Source of the DNA: Perilla frutescens
Taxonomy: Eukaryota > Streptophyta > Magnoliopsida > Lamiales > Lamiaceae
Direction of reading: 5' to 3'
DNA length: 64,000 nt
Assembly: GCA_026008535.1 (NCBI GenBank)
Contig: BRKX01000014.1
Location: 21,102,694 to 21,166,693, forward strand
The notes under the pieces were generated by a model. It made no database searches, was not told the DNA's origin, and worked only from the letters and a program-made list of their open reading frames with translations. Position 1 is the stretch's first letter; each line of letters begins with the position of its first letter. This document shows positions 12,918-25,826 of the stretch, piece by piece. A program made the translations under genes and the position numbers.

Positions 12918-13671
12918 ATTTTCCTGAAAACTTAAGGCCACTGGTTTTTAATTATTTCTTGAATGGTTTCAGCAAACAGGTTTATAGTTTCCTGACTATG
13001 AGATAGGTAGAAGATTTTCGACTTTAACTTGGTATTTTGTCTGTTGGTACTGTAAGACTGTCTGTCCGTCTCCGTATAAGATCAAAGTTATTTATTTTAC
13101 TTGTTTTAGGGTTGTCGACATGGCATGATGTAGCCCCATGGCTGGTGGATTTAGTTGCTGGTCTAATGACAATGTGAAAAATATAGCTAGTTTTTGTTTA
13201 GTGTAAAGCTTGTGCTGCTGTGTATGATTACTTTGATACCTTAAATTTTCCAAAAATGGTGTTATATGTGATTCTATGTTTGCCATTTTACCTGACGATT
13301 TTCACTTCCAGCATAGGCACGATTGGCATATTGCTCCCTTGAATTCCAGAAATATCGTTTTTGGCATTGTCCAAATTTCTTCATAACTTGCTTTTGTTTG
13401 TACATTGTTCATTGCGAATGTTGCCTTCTGAACGAATATTTTTCTGACATTTTGATGGTTTCTGCATTAGCAATGCGAGTTTTATAACTTGTTGGTCATA
13501 AATTAACAACTTGTTTTTAAGAGGGCGGGGTTTCAATTTCGTGACATTTTCGACTTGATTATCTTGTATTTCTATTAAGTTATTTAATACAAGTCTGAAT
13601 TAAATTTATGGTTATTGGCTTATGGATGTAACAATTAACTTATTTTTATATTTTTCTAGAGGGAAGTCTCC
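12918..13671 (+). other. NRP 3' region and intergenic
   Basis: Sequence after the stop codon probably includes the 3' UTR. No canonical AATAAA signal was found at a convincing place, and no other gene is seen. Confidence 0.5.
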
Positions 13672-13681
13672 TGTACATAAG

Positions 13682-13994
13682 ATGTGTTGACCGGGTTTGA
13701 CTCGGTCAATGCTTTGACTAAAAATCCGTTAAAATTAGTATCATTTATAATATTGAAAAGTCATTTTAAAGCCCCAAAAGTATCATTTGTATTAATAAAA
13801 AGTATTGGCCAGAAAAAAAATAAAGAAAAAACTGTTAAGATCGGTATTAATCGAAACACTAAAAAGTATCAATTAAAATTAAAAAAAGTATCAGTTGTAT
13901 CCCTAAAAAGTATCACTCGTTTTCACGAATTTTTTTTGTCAACGCTTTGACCGAGTCAACGCACGTTGATCCGGTTAACGCGTTGATCGTCTGA
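13682..13994. mobile_element. MULE-type MITE
   Basis: The terminal regions contain inverted GTTGAC / TTTGACTCGGTCAA blocks (left about 13686-13712, right about 13943-13990). A perfect 10-base direct repeat TGTACATAAG flanks the element (13672-13681 and 13995-14004). The interior is AT-rich with repeated AAAAGTATCA words and has no coding capacity. A related fragment lies in intron 2 of the first 2-ODD gene. Confidence 0.75.
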
Positions 13995-14249
13995 TGTACA
14001 TAAGGAGTATTTGCGTTTTCTAGAACGATGATATAAGGATTTTAAAAATATGATTGATTCAGATTCCCAAGTCCCGCAAGATGACGTACTAGAGTAGTTG
14101 TCTGAATTGATGCATTCCGAATCTCTCAAATAAATTAACTATCATCAAATTAATTATATCGTGGCGACTTAGCTTTGCCATTATCCCAATTTTGGTTCCT
14201 GCATCGTTGTTTCCTGGTAATTATATCGTGGCAACTTAGCTTTGTCTTA

Positions 14250-15256
14250 TATTGACGGCTAAGATCCGTCCCAAAATTGAAAAAAATGCGGTGTCATATT
14301 TATAATATTAGCGACTTTTTAATGAACTAAGGGTATTTTTGTAATTTAGAAATTTTGCAAAAATAAATCATAACAATGCTAAAAAAGATTATGACAGTGC
14401 TAAAAAAGGCCATGACAGTGTTAAAATAGAAAATGACAGTGCTAAAACTCTAACTTGAAAAGTATACACGTAAATTCTGAGTATTCATATATTGATAATT
14501 CAACATGTGATAGTATTTGTTCATGGTTTTTTTACAATGTCGATGACATTTTTTATGCTAATACTAAAAAAAAGTCATGACAATGCTAAAAAAAGTCATG
14601 GCAGTGCTAAAAAAAGCCATGACAGTACTAAAATAGAAAATGACAGTGCTAAAACTCTAAATTGAAAAATATACACGTAAATTCTGAGTATTCATATATT
14701 GATAATTCAACATGTAATAGTGTTTATTCGTGGTTTTTTTACAATGTCGATGATATTTTTTTATGCTAATGCTAAAAAAAAAGTCATGCTAAAATAAGTC
14801 ATGACAATGCTAAAAAAAGCCATGACAGTGCTAAAATAGGAAATGACAGTGCTAAAACTCTAAATTGAAAAATATACACGTAAATTCTGAGTATTCATAT
14901 ATTGATAATTCAACATGTAACAGTGTTTGTTCGTAGTTTTTTTACAATGTCGATGACATTTTTTTATGCTAATGCTAAAAAAGAGTCATGCTAAAATAAG
15001 TCATGACAATGCTAAAAAAAGGCCATAACAGTGCTAAAACCCTAAATTGAAAAATATACACGTAAATTCTAAGTATTCATATATTTTCCGATTTTACACT
15101 TACTAAGATTCAGGGGCAGCGAAGTTGGACGTTATTACGAGATTGCCACCACATTTTTTAAAATCTGGAGCAGATCTAGGCCATCCAAATATACCGGATC
15201 TATGGCTTAGATTGGTTCTCGGTTCTCACCTAGGGTGTGGTTCCTTCTGGAACCCA

Positions 15257-15260
<4 letters not shown>
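14250..15260. mobile_element. TA-anchored element C, left end degraded
   Basis: The right end (about 15120-15260) reads, in complement, as the same GGTTCC/GAACC-rich terminus seen in A, D and E, and it abuts a (TA)n run. The left side near 14255-14300 matches a sub-terminal part of the right arm (GATCYGYYCCAxATT and AAAAATGYGGTG), but the outermost left end and its TA run are missing. The left boundary is therefore approximate. The interior is a tandem repeat array. Confidence 0.6.
14370..15090. repeat. About 210-bp tandem repeat in element C
   Basis: The landmark GCTAAAACYCTAA occurs at about 14441, 14648, 14861 and 15033, giving periods of 207, 213 and 172 (the last copy is shortened). Each unit also holds multiple ATGACARTGCTAAAA words and TATACACGTAAATTCTGAG. 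Confidence 0.85.

Positions 15261-15294
<34 letters not shown>
15261..15294. repeat. (TA)n microsatellite shared by elements C and D
   Basis: A pure TA run of about 34 bases between the right end of C and the left end of D. Confidence 0.95.
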
Positions 15295-15296
<2 letters not shown>

Positions 15297-16013
15297 TGGG
15301 ATCTGGTGAGAACCAGTTCCCAAGTGGGAACTGGGAACCAATCCCATTCATCCATTCTAAAATCTGGACGACCCATATTAAATAGATACAGTGGAGGGGG
15401 CGGTGACAATCTCGTAATTAAAACGAAAGTTTTAAATTCAAACGTTTCATTAAGGGTAAAATTGGAAGAAAAAAAGTGACATCATCATGTTTTGAAAAAA
15501 TTCTTAAAAACTTTAAATGATCATAATTTATTCATTTTTAATCGGATTTATGCAAATCTTATATCAAATTAAAGCTCTTTTCATGCTCTTTCATTTAAGA
15601 TCCATATTGCATATGTTATTTGAAAAAAATAGATGAAAATATAAAAAATCATTTTTAGGCATAATTTTCGCATAGAACAACCCCATATTTATATTAGCAT
15701 GTTGTATACAACATTTTATCATGACCTATATAACATTTTAGCATATTGTGTAATACATTTTAACGGGTGATATTATGAATATATTTCTAACAGTTTTATA
15801 TAAACATCTACACCTATATAGATACTACAAAATGAAAAACACGAGTTGATGATAAAAAAGAAAAAAAAATGAGAAAGTGAAGCAACGAAAGAGATGACTG
15901 ACAACTAAGAAAGAAAATGCGTAAATATTTTCTGAAACGAGATAAAGTTTATGAGAGCAAAATATATGCTGCAATTCTAAGTGCAGAAAGTAACATACAA
16001 ATTTAGCCTCCTA

Positions 16014-17010
16014 CTTCGCTCATTTTAGCCTCATTAATTTCTCATTTTAGCATGTGTTGATAAACAAAATATAGAACGGTGATTTCGTTGGAATGAAACA
16101 CAATACACCCAATTTGGGGACAGTGAACCCTAATGGAAATCTCATAATTACTAATTGGGATCAGATGAGCCATAATTGGAACGTAATAAACCTTAATTAG
16201 GAACGGTGAACCCTGGTGGAAAATGTCACATCAAATTTAGCCTCCTACTTCGCTCATTTTAGCCTCATTCATTTCTGATTTTAACATGTTCTGATAAACA
16301 AATATGGAACGGTAATTTCATTGGAATGAAACGCATTACACCCTATTTGGGGACAGTAAACCCTAATGGAAATCTGATAATTACTAATTGGGATCAGATG
16401 AGCCCTAATTGGAACGTAATAAACCCTAATTGGGAACGGTGAACCTTAGTGGAAAATTTCACATCAAACTTAGCCTCCTACTTCGCTCATTTTAGCCTCA
16501 GTCATTTCTCATTTTAGCATGTTCTGATAAACAAAATATGGAACGGTGATTTCATTGGAATGAAATGCAATACACCTTACTTGGGCATAGTGAACCCTAA
16601 TGGGAATCTGATAATTACTAATTGAGATTAGATGAGCTCTAATTGAAACGTAATAAACCCTAATTAGGAACGGTGAAACCTAGTGGAAAATGTCACATCA
16701 AATTCAGCCTCCTACTTCACTCATTTTAGCCTCAATCATTTCTCATTTTAGCATGTTTTGATAAACAAATATGCAACGGTGATTTCATTAGAATGAAACG
16801 CAATACACTCTATTTGGGGACAGTAAACCCTAATAGAAATCTGATAATTACTAATTGGAATCAGATGAGCCCTAATTGGAATGTAATAAACCCTAATTGG
16901 GAATTGTGAACCCTAGTGGAAAATGTCACATTAAATTTAGCCTCCTACTTCGCTCATTTTAGCCTCATTCATTTCTCATTTTAGCATGTTTTGATAAACA
17001 AAATATGCAA
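16014..17010. repeat. About 233-bp tandem repeat array in element D
   Basis: AGCCTCCTACTTCRCTCATTT marks unit starts at about 16014, 16238, 16471, 16705 and 16938 (spacing 224, 233, 234, 233). Each unit has several ACCCTAAT words and ends with GGAAAATGTCACAT. Confidence 0.9.
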
Positions 17011-17236
17011 TGAGAATCTGACAACGTATTTAACCGCATGCTTTCGTTATTTTAGCATTATATTCTAAACGGTAATTATGGTTAATAAAACTTAATAGTA
17101 ATATAATTACCGCAAAGGAAATGTCATAAACACTTTTGTTAAAAATCATATATATTCTTAAAAATGAATGTGTTGAAAACAATTCACAAGCATGGTAAAA
17201 CATGATATTAAACTATGCCCAATCACTATAATAACA

Positions 17237-17854
17237 TCAAGCTAGACAGTTCCTAGCATCATGATCTGACAACTTGTGGCAATTGCTGCACATTCTGAGT
17301 GGTTTGTTCTCCTTTCTCTTCCTTACTTCCTTCTTAGATATCAAATGACTGTCGCTACCTTTTGTTTTAACTGGAATAGGTGGATAAATAAAAAAACGTA
17401 AACCATAAAATTGCTCAAACATCATCGTCTTGCTATATGAAGTAGAACCCTCCATATCACCACACTGAAACAATGCTTTCAACTTCTGCAAGCCAACTAA
17501 AAATGATTTCATCTTCTCCAGATCACGCTCAACATAGCCCAAACAAGAATAAAACTCTGAAAATAACTGATTTAGAAAACTCCCATTATCATCCGACATA
17601 AGAGATTTACTGAATAACTCAGCACCACCACCATGAATATGCTTAAGTAATGCAGTTCTTGTCCAGCGGGAAGCAATATATTTAGGTGGTATTGGAACTA
17701 TTTTCAAATACTTTAACAAAAGAAAAACATGAAAACACAATATGTCATCCCTAATGAATTTCTTACAGCTACATACAACAATATCATCTTCTTTGTTGTA
17801 CGTCACCATGTGAGTAATCTTACTATGGTCACTTGAAATAAAAAAAACCGACAC
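17237..17854 (-). pseudogene. FAR1/MULE transposase C-terminal part (SWIM plus zinc knuckle), element D
   Basis: An uninterrupted 205-residue frame. A SWIM zinc finger (CxCx9CxH: C28, C30, C40, H42, around CSCKKFIRDDILCFH) is followed by KYIASRWTR, the usual downstream motif of FAR1/FHY3-like and MULE transposases. The C-terminus is a Cys-His knuckle (CSNCHKLSDHDARNC). The MULE catalytic domain and DNA-binding N-terminus are absent. The first methionine lies just before SWIM, so this is a remnant of the element's transposase, not a full gene. A domesticated FRS-type gene is unlikely because it lies inside the inverted repeats of D. Confidence 0.75.
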
Positions 17855-18896
17855 ATTAAAATAAAAAAATTATAAACTGAACAAAGTAAAATAATAATAC
17901 AATCACATTAAGAGACGTTCAAACATAAAATCAACACAAATTGATTTTTAGCATTAGATAAGTACCATTCTAGCGTCATGCAATATACATTTTAGCACCA
18001 CAATATTCTAATGTTTGCATGTTGTGTGTATAACATTGTGTAGCCGAGTCACAAAAATACACACACACACATAAAAAGAAAAAAGAAATAAAGCAAAGCA
18101 TGGTTTGTATGACATGTTTCAGAGAGTGCATGCAGTAGAAATAACATAAAACCAGCATGTTATCATGCTAAAACATATGTCACGACATACTAAAACGAAT
18201 ACATTAACATGCTAAAACATCTTATATGACGTACTCAAATAAACAGATCAAATTAATGCATATTCTGTATATTCTCGTACTAAACTCTAGGATTCCTAAC
18301 AGTGAGAAAATAACTGATATAATATGGTATTGAAACAAACAAATCAAATCAATCACACAAAAAACGTAAATGCACAACCATAATGAACTCCAATAGAACC
18401 AACTATAAAATCAATCCACATACAACGAATTGTGAAATTAATCGCACTAAAATTTCAAACTTAATCAAACATTGCAAAAATAAATTACATACCTGGAGTC
18501 ACCATAAGAACACAGATGTAGAAACTTCACGACAAAAAGGTAATGACAGAAATAAAAGGACGTTGAGCAATAAAAACGCGATCTAGAAGAAGATCTTCGA
18601 GAGAAAAGATGGAAGGATGAAGATTGAAACGATCGAAGAAGATATAAGGAAATATCTCTTTGTGAGAAAAGCGGAACGATGAAGATGGAAATAAATACAG
18701 AACTTGCAAAAGAATTAGTGAATTACTATATTACCCTCCCCTCCATGAAACTTGCCAAAAATTACAATTCTGCCACCGCCCATCCACTTAATCTAATTTA
18801 ATCTGAGCCGTCCAGATTGAGTAAAGGAAGGGATAGGATTGGTTCCTAGTTCACACATGAGGGAAAGGTTCTCATTTGAACCCTTCTATATATATA

Positions 18897-18906
18897 TATA
18901 TATATA
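18897..18906. repeat. Short (TA)n shared by elements D and E
   Basis: A ten-base TA run separates the right end of D from the left end of E. Confidence 0.85.
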
Positions 18907-20065
18907 GGGTTGGTTATAATAGGAACCACCCTCTCTATGTGAGAAATGGGAACAAATCTGAGCCTTACAATTAATATTAATGGATGGATGAGATTTTTAA
19001 TGATTGGAAAATATAATTAATTGTATTTCTGATTTTTATTAATTCCATAAGGGTAAATATGTAATTTTAATACTTAATTTCATAAGAAAATTTACATATC
19101 TAAATCAAATTCATAAGGGTAAAAATGACGATAGATACATATCTAAATCAAATTCATAACTATCCATATTTTACATCCTCTATGAATCGGAGACCCAGTA
19201 TGAATTATAGCACCTATTAAAATAATTTTGAGAGGTTATTTCCCCAAATCTCTCCAGCCCTAACGGCAAAAAAAGTGACGATCCACCACCAACAACAATC
19301 GACAACGCTTAGTCCTAGTGTAAGAGAATAGTTTCTGCCGCCGACAGTGGCTTGTGAAGGCGACGGATCTGTGTTGCTTTTCGACTCACAGCGGTAAGTG
19401 CGAACTCTCCGGCTTAACTTGTGGCGACAACATTGGAATAATACATCTACTATTACTACAAGAAAGATGGCGAGAGTGAAAAATGGTAACATACTTGATG
19501 CATCGTCCAATTTTTTGAGGTTCTGGTGATATAATGGTGCTTTTCATCAAGGAATATCAATAGGGTCATATTTTGTGTTGATGCAATTTTTGTTTTCCAA
19601 GTATGCTGGTTGAGTTTAAATTGCGTCCCATTTTGCTTAGTTTGGAAAAAATAATTTGAAATTTCGATTGGTTGAGTTGAATTTTGCTTGGTTGGGAAAA
19701 TATATTTACCTTATTATGATTAGTTAGATATGTATGAAGTTCGTTGATGCTTTGCGATTGGAAAAAAATAATTTGAAATTGCGTCCCATTCGTGAGTGTC
19801 AACGCAATATATATTTTGCAAAATTAATTCATTTATGTTTTATAATTTTACCTTATTGCGCTTAGTTTGATATGTATGAAGTTCGTTGGTGCTTTGCAGT
19901 TGGGAACAATTTGCCTACAACTAAGGTGGGTACGTAAAAGCATCCAGAAAGAATTAATGTGAACCGAGACGATTGCAAAATTTTAATTCATATTTAATGG
20001 TTTTAAAAGTTGAATGATTCTTTATAGTATAAATATTCTGATTATATGCTTCAGTAAATGCTAAA

Positions 20066-21810
20066 ATGGCAAGGATGCCGAAAGACGTCTATGATTCTGA
20101 GGACGAAGTGCATTCGCAGAAGAAGAAGAAAGGTATTTAGATAACAAAAATAATTAGCTTTATTTGAGATCTTGTTGTATTATAAACTACTTAGGGTTAA
20201 GATTGTTGGTACTGAGAAACATAGACATGTGTGCTATTTATTAAAAACTTAAAATATAATTCTATGTATTTGAAAGTTGGTGATGCAGGTATATGTAAAT
20301 TATTTGCAAACATGTACGTTTATTGAACTATTAACTGCTTCAAATTTAGATAGTTTGTGCTGAGTAATATTGTTTCGCGTGCTATTTATTTTGTAAGATT
20401 TGTTAATTTTTGTAATGCTTCATGAGAATATGTTTAGTATTTCATAATAATAACTATTTTGAAATCCAATGATTACTTTAGTTTAAATTGCTAAAGATTT
20501 AGTTTTTTAGTGCTAAATAACACTGTTATGTTTGCTATTTTATTTTGTAACAGGTGAGAAGTTGTGTAATGCTTCATAAGAATATATTTAAAGCTTAATG
20601 AAGCTATTGTAATATGTAAAGATAATGCTACGCAGACACATTATTTTTAGTCTTTCATGATTATAAGAAATTGTTAGATGCTTATTAATTTCAAATTTGG
20701 TGCTGCATAACAGTAGGTAATAAATATTTACAAGCAAGTACATTTGATTTACAATAAACTGCTTAAGATTAATTATGTTAATGCTAAGTAACATTGTTGT
20801 TCGTGCTTTGTTATTTGTTAGGATTAAGAAGTTGTATATGGTAAATGTATTAACACGTTTGTAATTAAGAGATTTGATTCTTGATACAATGACTTTATTG
20901 GGATATTGTACGTATATTTAATACCTATTATGATGCGGATTAATGTTATCTACAGTTAATTGATTATACAATTGTTATCGTATAGATTGTGTATTTTTAC
21001 TGATTATAAATTCAAATGCGTCTTCACTTATACTGAATCTGTTGATGTTGGCAGCATCAAAAAAGAAAATTATTGAAAATATTGAGAGTGGCGATAACAT
21101 GAATGAAGACGTAGCCATGAACAACTACCCAAAGCTGAGAAGTCGTGTATGCCCAACTGAACTATTCAATGCATTAGATAACTTTACAAACGATCAAAGG
21201 CGTACGGTGATTGATATGGGATTTTCCCATATTCTGAATATGATAGTGAGTAGGGTACCTACACAACTAGATTCTAAATAGCTTTGATGTTGCCAACATT
21301 ATGAAAAAATGCTTAGTAAATGTTACATTGGTGCTTTCTATGCATTAAATTGGAAATGATGTATTGGTGTTTTGAGATAATTACATTCTTGATTTATGAA
21401 TATATCTTATTTAAATGTATTGATCACCATATGTTACATCAAAGGGTGTTTGCTGATTACATGGATGCAAAGGGTTTGAAGGTGAAGTTAGGTACTATAT
21501 AGCGAGCATGCATAGAGAGGCTAGCAATGTCTTGGAGAGACATTGAAAACAATAATGATTGTGGTGTGTACATTATGCATCATATGGAGACATATATGAG
21601 GTCAATCTATTACATCTTGGGATTGTGACCTTGAACATGGGAATGTTGCAAGAATGAAGCGTCTCCGAATTAAATATTGTGCATCTATACTGACATCCAA
21701 ATTGAACATCCATTCAAGGGAGATTGAAAATAAGGTTAGGTTTCTATTCGCATCAGCTTGTACAAAAAAACAGCCTAGTGTTAATGATATTTTGAAGGGT
21801 GATGTGTAGT
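20066..21810 (+). pseudogene. ULP1-like (C48) protease gene relic of element E
   Basis: A possible first exon starts at ATG 20066 (MARMPKDVYDSEDEVHSQKK) with a donor at 20133. A second starts after a CAG at 21055 and contains RSRVCPTELFNALDNFTNDQ, a block I recognise from ULP1-like proteins in plant MULEs. The protease C-terminal domain spans about 21440-21807. It includes VFADYMDAKGLKVK, WRDIENNNDCGVYIMHHMET with the catalytic cysteine, and a terminal PSVNDILKGDV. In-frame stops (about 21500 and 21628) and frame changes show decay. It is homologous to the relic at 5193-5560. The protease would remove SUMO-like modifiers, but its role for the transposon is unknown. Confidence 0.7.
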
Positions 21811-22049
21811 ATTAATTATGGAGTCCACTTTACTTAGGAAGGATATCAGCAGACTGATTTTTTAGACATGTATGTATTTATTGTTGCCATGTGTACTTTT
21901 ATCAGTATTTGAACATTTTAAAGGGTGATATGTTTAGTAGTTATTTATATGATATTTAGTACGACTTCTGTTGATGGCTTATGTTAAAAAAGAATGAGAA
22001 AATTTTTTAATGCTTGTTTACAATTCTAATGGTGCTAAATAAAGTCATT

Positions 22050-22790
22050 TAAAATAAAATTACACAACTATTTGTTCTTGTAATTGATGGAGTGTTTTTT
22101 ATGCTAAATAACAAGCACATTGGTGCTATGTATCATTATTATAAATTTGATACTAAGAAAGTTAGTTTGATTTATTATTGCGAAATGCTTAATTTAAATA
22201 TTTTCAAAGCTAGGATATATATTTATTAATGCATATAATGAATAATTTTAAAGTGCATCGACAATACTTAAAAAAATTGATAGAAATATTTGTATGTTGA
22301 AAACAAAGACTGAATCTGATAATCGATGGATTGTGTTTTATGCTAAAGAACTTGCACATTGGTGCTACATATCATTCTTATTAATTTGTTACTACCATGG
22401 TAGTGTGTTATATTATTGCAAATTGTGTAATTATAATGTTCTCAGTGCTAGGCCATATATTTATTAATTCATATGAAGAATAACATTAAGCTTTATCTAC
22501 AACACTAAAAAAGATTGTGGGAAATTATTTATAAATTGAAAACAAAAACTAATTCTTGTAATTGGAGTGTCTTTGATGCTAAAGAATAGACACTCTGGTC
22601 ATATATTATAAATTTGTTACTAATAATGTTAGTTTGTTTTATTATTGTGAATGCTTAATTATAAAGTTTTCAGTGCTGGAATAAATATATATTAATGCAT
22701 ATAAAGAATAAAACTAAAATTTATCGACAATAGTTAAAAAGTTGGGAGAAAATATTTATAAATTAAAAACAAAAACTAATTTCAAATAAA
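22050..22790. repeat. About 238-bp tandem repeat in element E, left part
   Basis: Three diverged copies begin near 22086, 22325 and 22561, at GATGGAxTGTxTTTTATGCTAA-like sequence. Each contains a CACWYTGGTGCTA-like block and AAACAAAxACT near its end. Confidence 0.75.
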
Positions 22791-22907
22791 AATCAAACTC
22801 CGTGATAACATAAAAACCATAGTCTACTGCACGCATATCATTCTTGGTAAGAAAAATAAAATGTAGCACATATACAAGAAAAAAAAAGTACATGTACTGC
22901 ACGCGCA

Positions 22908-23218
22908 TCATTGTTTGTTAGGACAATTCCTAGCATTATGGTTGCATTTCTCCCGGCAGGTTCTTAATGGTTTCTTTTTCACTTCAATTGCTTTCTCCCT
23001 ATTTGATTTCATCTGACTCTCACTCCCTTTTGTCTTCACTAGATCTGGTGGCTTGATAGTAACTTGCCCCGGGATAGATGACTGATAATACTCCTCAAAC
23101 AACCTCTTCTTTACATGCTCAACCCATTCATCACATCCCCTTGATTTGAATACATATTTAATATCTCTAATTGCTTGCAGCAACAAATGAGATATATCCA
23201 AGTCCCCTTCAACTAAAC
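22908..23218 (-). pseudogene. FAR1/MULE transposase C-terminus (element E), distal half
   Basis: The minus-strand frame contains SLVEGDLDISHLLLQ and ends with a degenerate zinc knuckle around CREKCNHNARNC and the tail PNKQ. It aligns with the end of the element-D transposase relic. Its upstream half lies at 31669-32230, and Gypsy-1 inserted between the two. The open frame runs from the 3' LTR of Gypsy-1 into this relic, but that fusion is accidental. Confidence 0.7.
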
Positions 23219-24525
23219 TGATGTAAGCCGGACAATTTGTACAGGATACGAGAACGCGCGGAAGACTTCTAGAATCGAACACGCCAACTAAGAAAGGATT
23301 CAACCCTACTCTAAGACTCAAATAACTCGAAATAATCTAGATTAAACGAAATAACAACTCAAAACAATATTAAAGACGAACTAGACCTAATTACGACACT
23401 TAGACTACGACACAAAAATGATATACAAATCCAACAAGAAAGGGGCTGATTTGGGACGAGAATTATGGCTGGAAGATGATGGTATTTGAGACGATATTTA
23501 TGGGTTAAGAATGGCTAGGGAAGATAGGATATGATAATGGTTCGAAGGACTTACGGTATAGATGGAAAACACGATGAATTGATGCCGAATGGAACCGAAC
23601 CCTTGATGATCGACACACGATCAGGTCTTGATGGCTTCGGAGGGACACGAACGTTGGTGAAGGATGTAGGACGTCATTTTATGAAGGTCGAAGGTGGTAG
23701 TGTTGATAATTGCAATCCGATTAATCCCCGGCGTATCTTGTATGACGAAAATGAATCTTCAAGTTGTTCTTCGTAGCGAGTTCACCCTAATTCTTCATAT
23801 GAATTAGAACGTTGCCTTGATGTAAGACTCAAAGTTTTCTAGGCTTCAAGAATGAATATTTTTGAGAAAAATAATCAAAAGCTTTAAACGGTTGAGATAC
23901 AAATTGAATGCAAAAGCAATTTTAATCAATAATGTCTAAAAATATCAAAGTAACATGGTTCCCCTATTTATAGGGCATGTTATGCACGAAAATAATACAT
24001 AAAAAGACCTAAAAATCTGATCCAAAAAGGATTTCTAACTATACTAGAAAAATACCTAAACTATAATTGTATTCAAGGTAGGAAATTGCCTTAAATACAA
24101 TTCTAGTCCAACCTATACTATTATGAACGAAAATTAACATCAAAATATTAAATAAAATCTGATCCACTATAGTCTTAAATTAAATAAAATAAATACTATA
24201 GTCTTGATAAAATTCAACCCCTAATTAAATTGAATCAGGGCCGAATTTCTTCATGCATGCACGTCGACTTCTTCATGCACACGTGCACGTCTTCTTGCTC
24301 TCTTCTTCAACTCTTCAAGTTATATTCTCCATGGCATGATCTTGATCTTCATTATTTAATAAATTAACTAACATATGGCTGCCCTTCGCATCTTCCAATT
24401 CTTCAAACTTTTTACGAATCAACACTTGTAGATAACCTTGTAATTTTTTCGCTCGAAGTCGCGTCATTGGACCTTTGAATTGCAGCTCGGGTTCAAGACC
24501 TTCAATACCTTGCATGGCTTCATCA
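23219..24525 (-). repeat. Gypsy-1 3' LTR
   Basis: A 1307-base direct repeat of 30357-31663, starting TGATGTAAGCC and ending GGCTTCATCA on the plus strand. It contains the last 70 or so codons of pol on the minus strand. Confidence 0.93.
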
Positions 24526-25826
24526 TTCTCCCCCTGTTGAAGAGAATTCGTCCTAGAATTTGGATCATCATCTTGATCGAACTCATCTGCAACAAACGGA
24601 GATAAATCAGCAACATTGAAAGTTGAAGAACATTTATACTCTCCGGGAAGATCAATGCGGTAAGCATTGTCGTTTACATGACTCAGAACTGTGAAAGGAC
24701 CATCTCCACGTGGTGACAACTTGGACTTTCTCAGGTTTGGAAACCGTCCAGGACTCTGATGAATCCAAACGCGATCTCCGGGCTGAAATATCACTTGCTT
24801 GCATCGCAGGTTTCTGGATTTGGCCGTGTGCTTCCCTTTGTGCTCAATGCGAGCACGCACTCTCTCATGCATCTCCTTAAATTGCTCAGCTCTCCTCAAA
24901 CCTTTAACACTTGTTAGATGCTCAATAGGTAAAGGTAAAAAATCAGTAGGCGTTAACAGATTAAATCCATAATCAACCTCACAAGGAGACATATTAGTAG
25001 AAGAATGTACCACACGATTATATGCAAACTCAGCGTAAGGTAAACACTCTTCCCAAGACTTCATATTATTTTTAATTAAAGACCTAAGTAGTGTGCCTAA
25101 AGTGCGATTCACAACTTCAGTTTGACCATCGGTTTGTGGATGACATGCAGTAGAAAACAACAACTTAGTCCGTAATTTTCCCCACAAAACTCTCCAAAAA
25201 TGTCCAAGAAACTTAGAATCCCTATCACTAACAATAGTTTTAGGAATACCATGCAATCGAACTACATGCACAAAGAATAGATTGGCAATATGCACAACAT
25301 CATCAGTTTTCCTACATGCAATGAAATGCGCCATTTTAGAAAAACGATCAACAACCACAAAAACAGAATCCTTACCCGATCTAGACCTGGATAAACCTAA
25401 GATAAAATCCATAGACAAATCAATCCAAGGTGAACTAGGGGCGGGTAGGGGTGTGTATAAACCAAACGGATGTGAAGTAGACTTAGATCTATGGCAAGTA
25501 ACACATCTACCACACACATGCTCAACATCTCTTTTCATATGCGGCCAATAAAAATGCTCATGCAGCATGCTTAATGTTTTATTTACACCAAAGTGACCCA
25601 TTAAACCTCCCGCATGCGATTCTAACACAAGTAACTCACGCATAGAACAACTAGGAATGCATAACTGAGAACCACGAAATAAAAATCCATCATGCACATA
25701 AAACCCATAAAAAGACTTAGACTTTTTCGAACACTCATAAAAAATCAAAGCAAAGAATGGATCACATGCATATAGACTCTTAATCGACTCAAAACCAAGC
25801 ATTCTAGCATGCATCAAATTCACCAA
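24315..25826 (-). pseudogene. Gypsy-1 integrase region
   Basis: A 503-codon open stretch. An HHCC zinc-binding domain appears first (HFGVNKTLSMLHEHFYW ... CGRCVTCH). The DDE catalytic core follows, with aspartates in MDFILG and SDRDSKFLG and the glutamate in TDGQTEVVNR. The C-terminal domain contains FQPGDRVWIH and FNVADLSPF. The final 70 codons lie in the 3' LTR. This is the best preserved part of Gypsy-1, but it is only a fragment of a polyprotein whose upstream frame is broken, so no active integrase is expected. Confidence 0.85.

Larger units (their letters stand above)
15295..18896. mobile_element. TA-anchored MULE-like element D
   Basis: The ends are inverted repeats of about 120 bases with shared blocks GAGAACC, AGGAACCAATCC and AATCTGGACG, followed on each side by GGGCGGTG. 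(TA)n lies directly outside both ends. It carries a minus-strand SWIM/zinc-knuckle transposase C-terminus and an array of roughly 233-base repeats. No ULP1-like sequence was recognised in it. Confidence 0.78.

Noticed and set aside
13684..13950. Open frame inside the MITE at 13682-13994.
   Set aside because: Lys/Ser-rich AT-driven frame within a non-coding MITE; no motif.
23531..23776. Open frame on the plus strand, repeated at 30669-30914.
   Set aside because: It lies in the Gypsy-1 LTRs, so the duplication reflects the LTR pair. No known domain and no independent support for coding.
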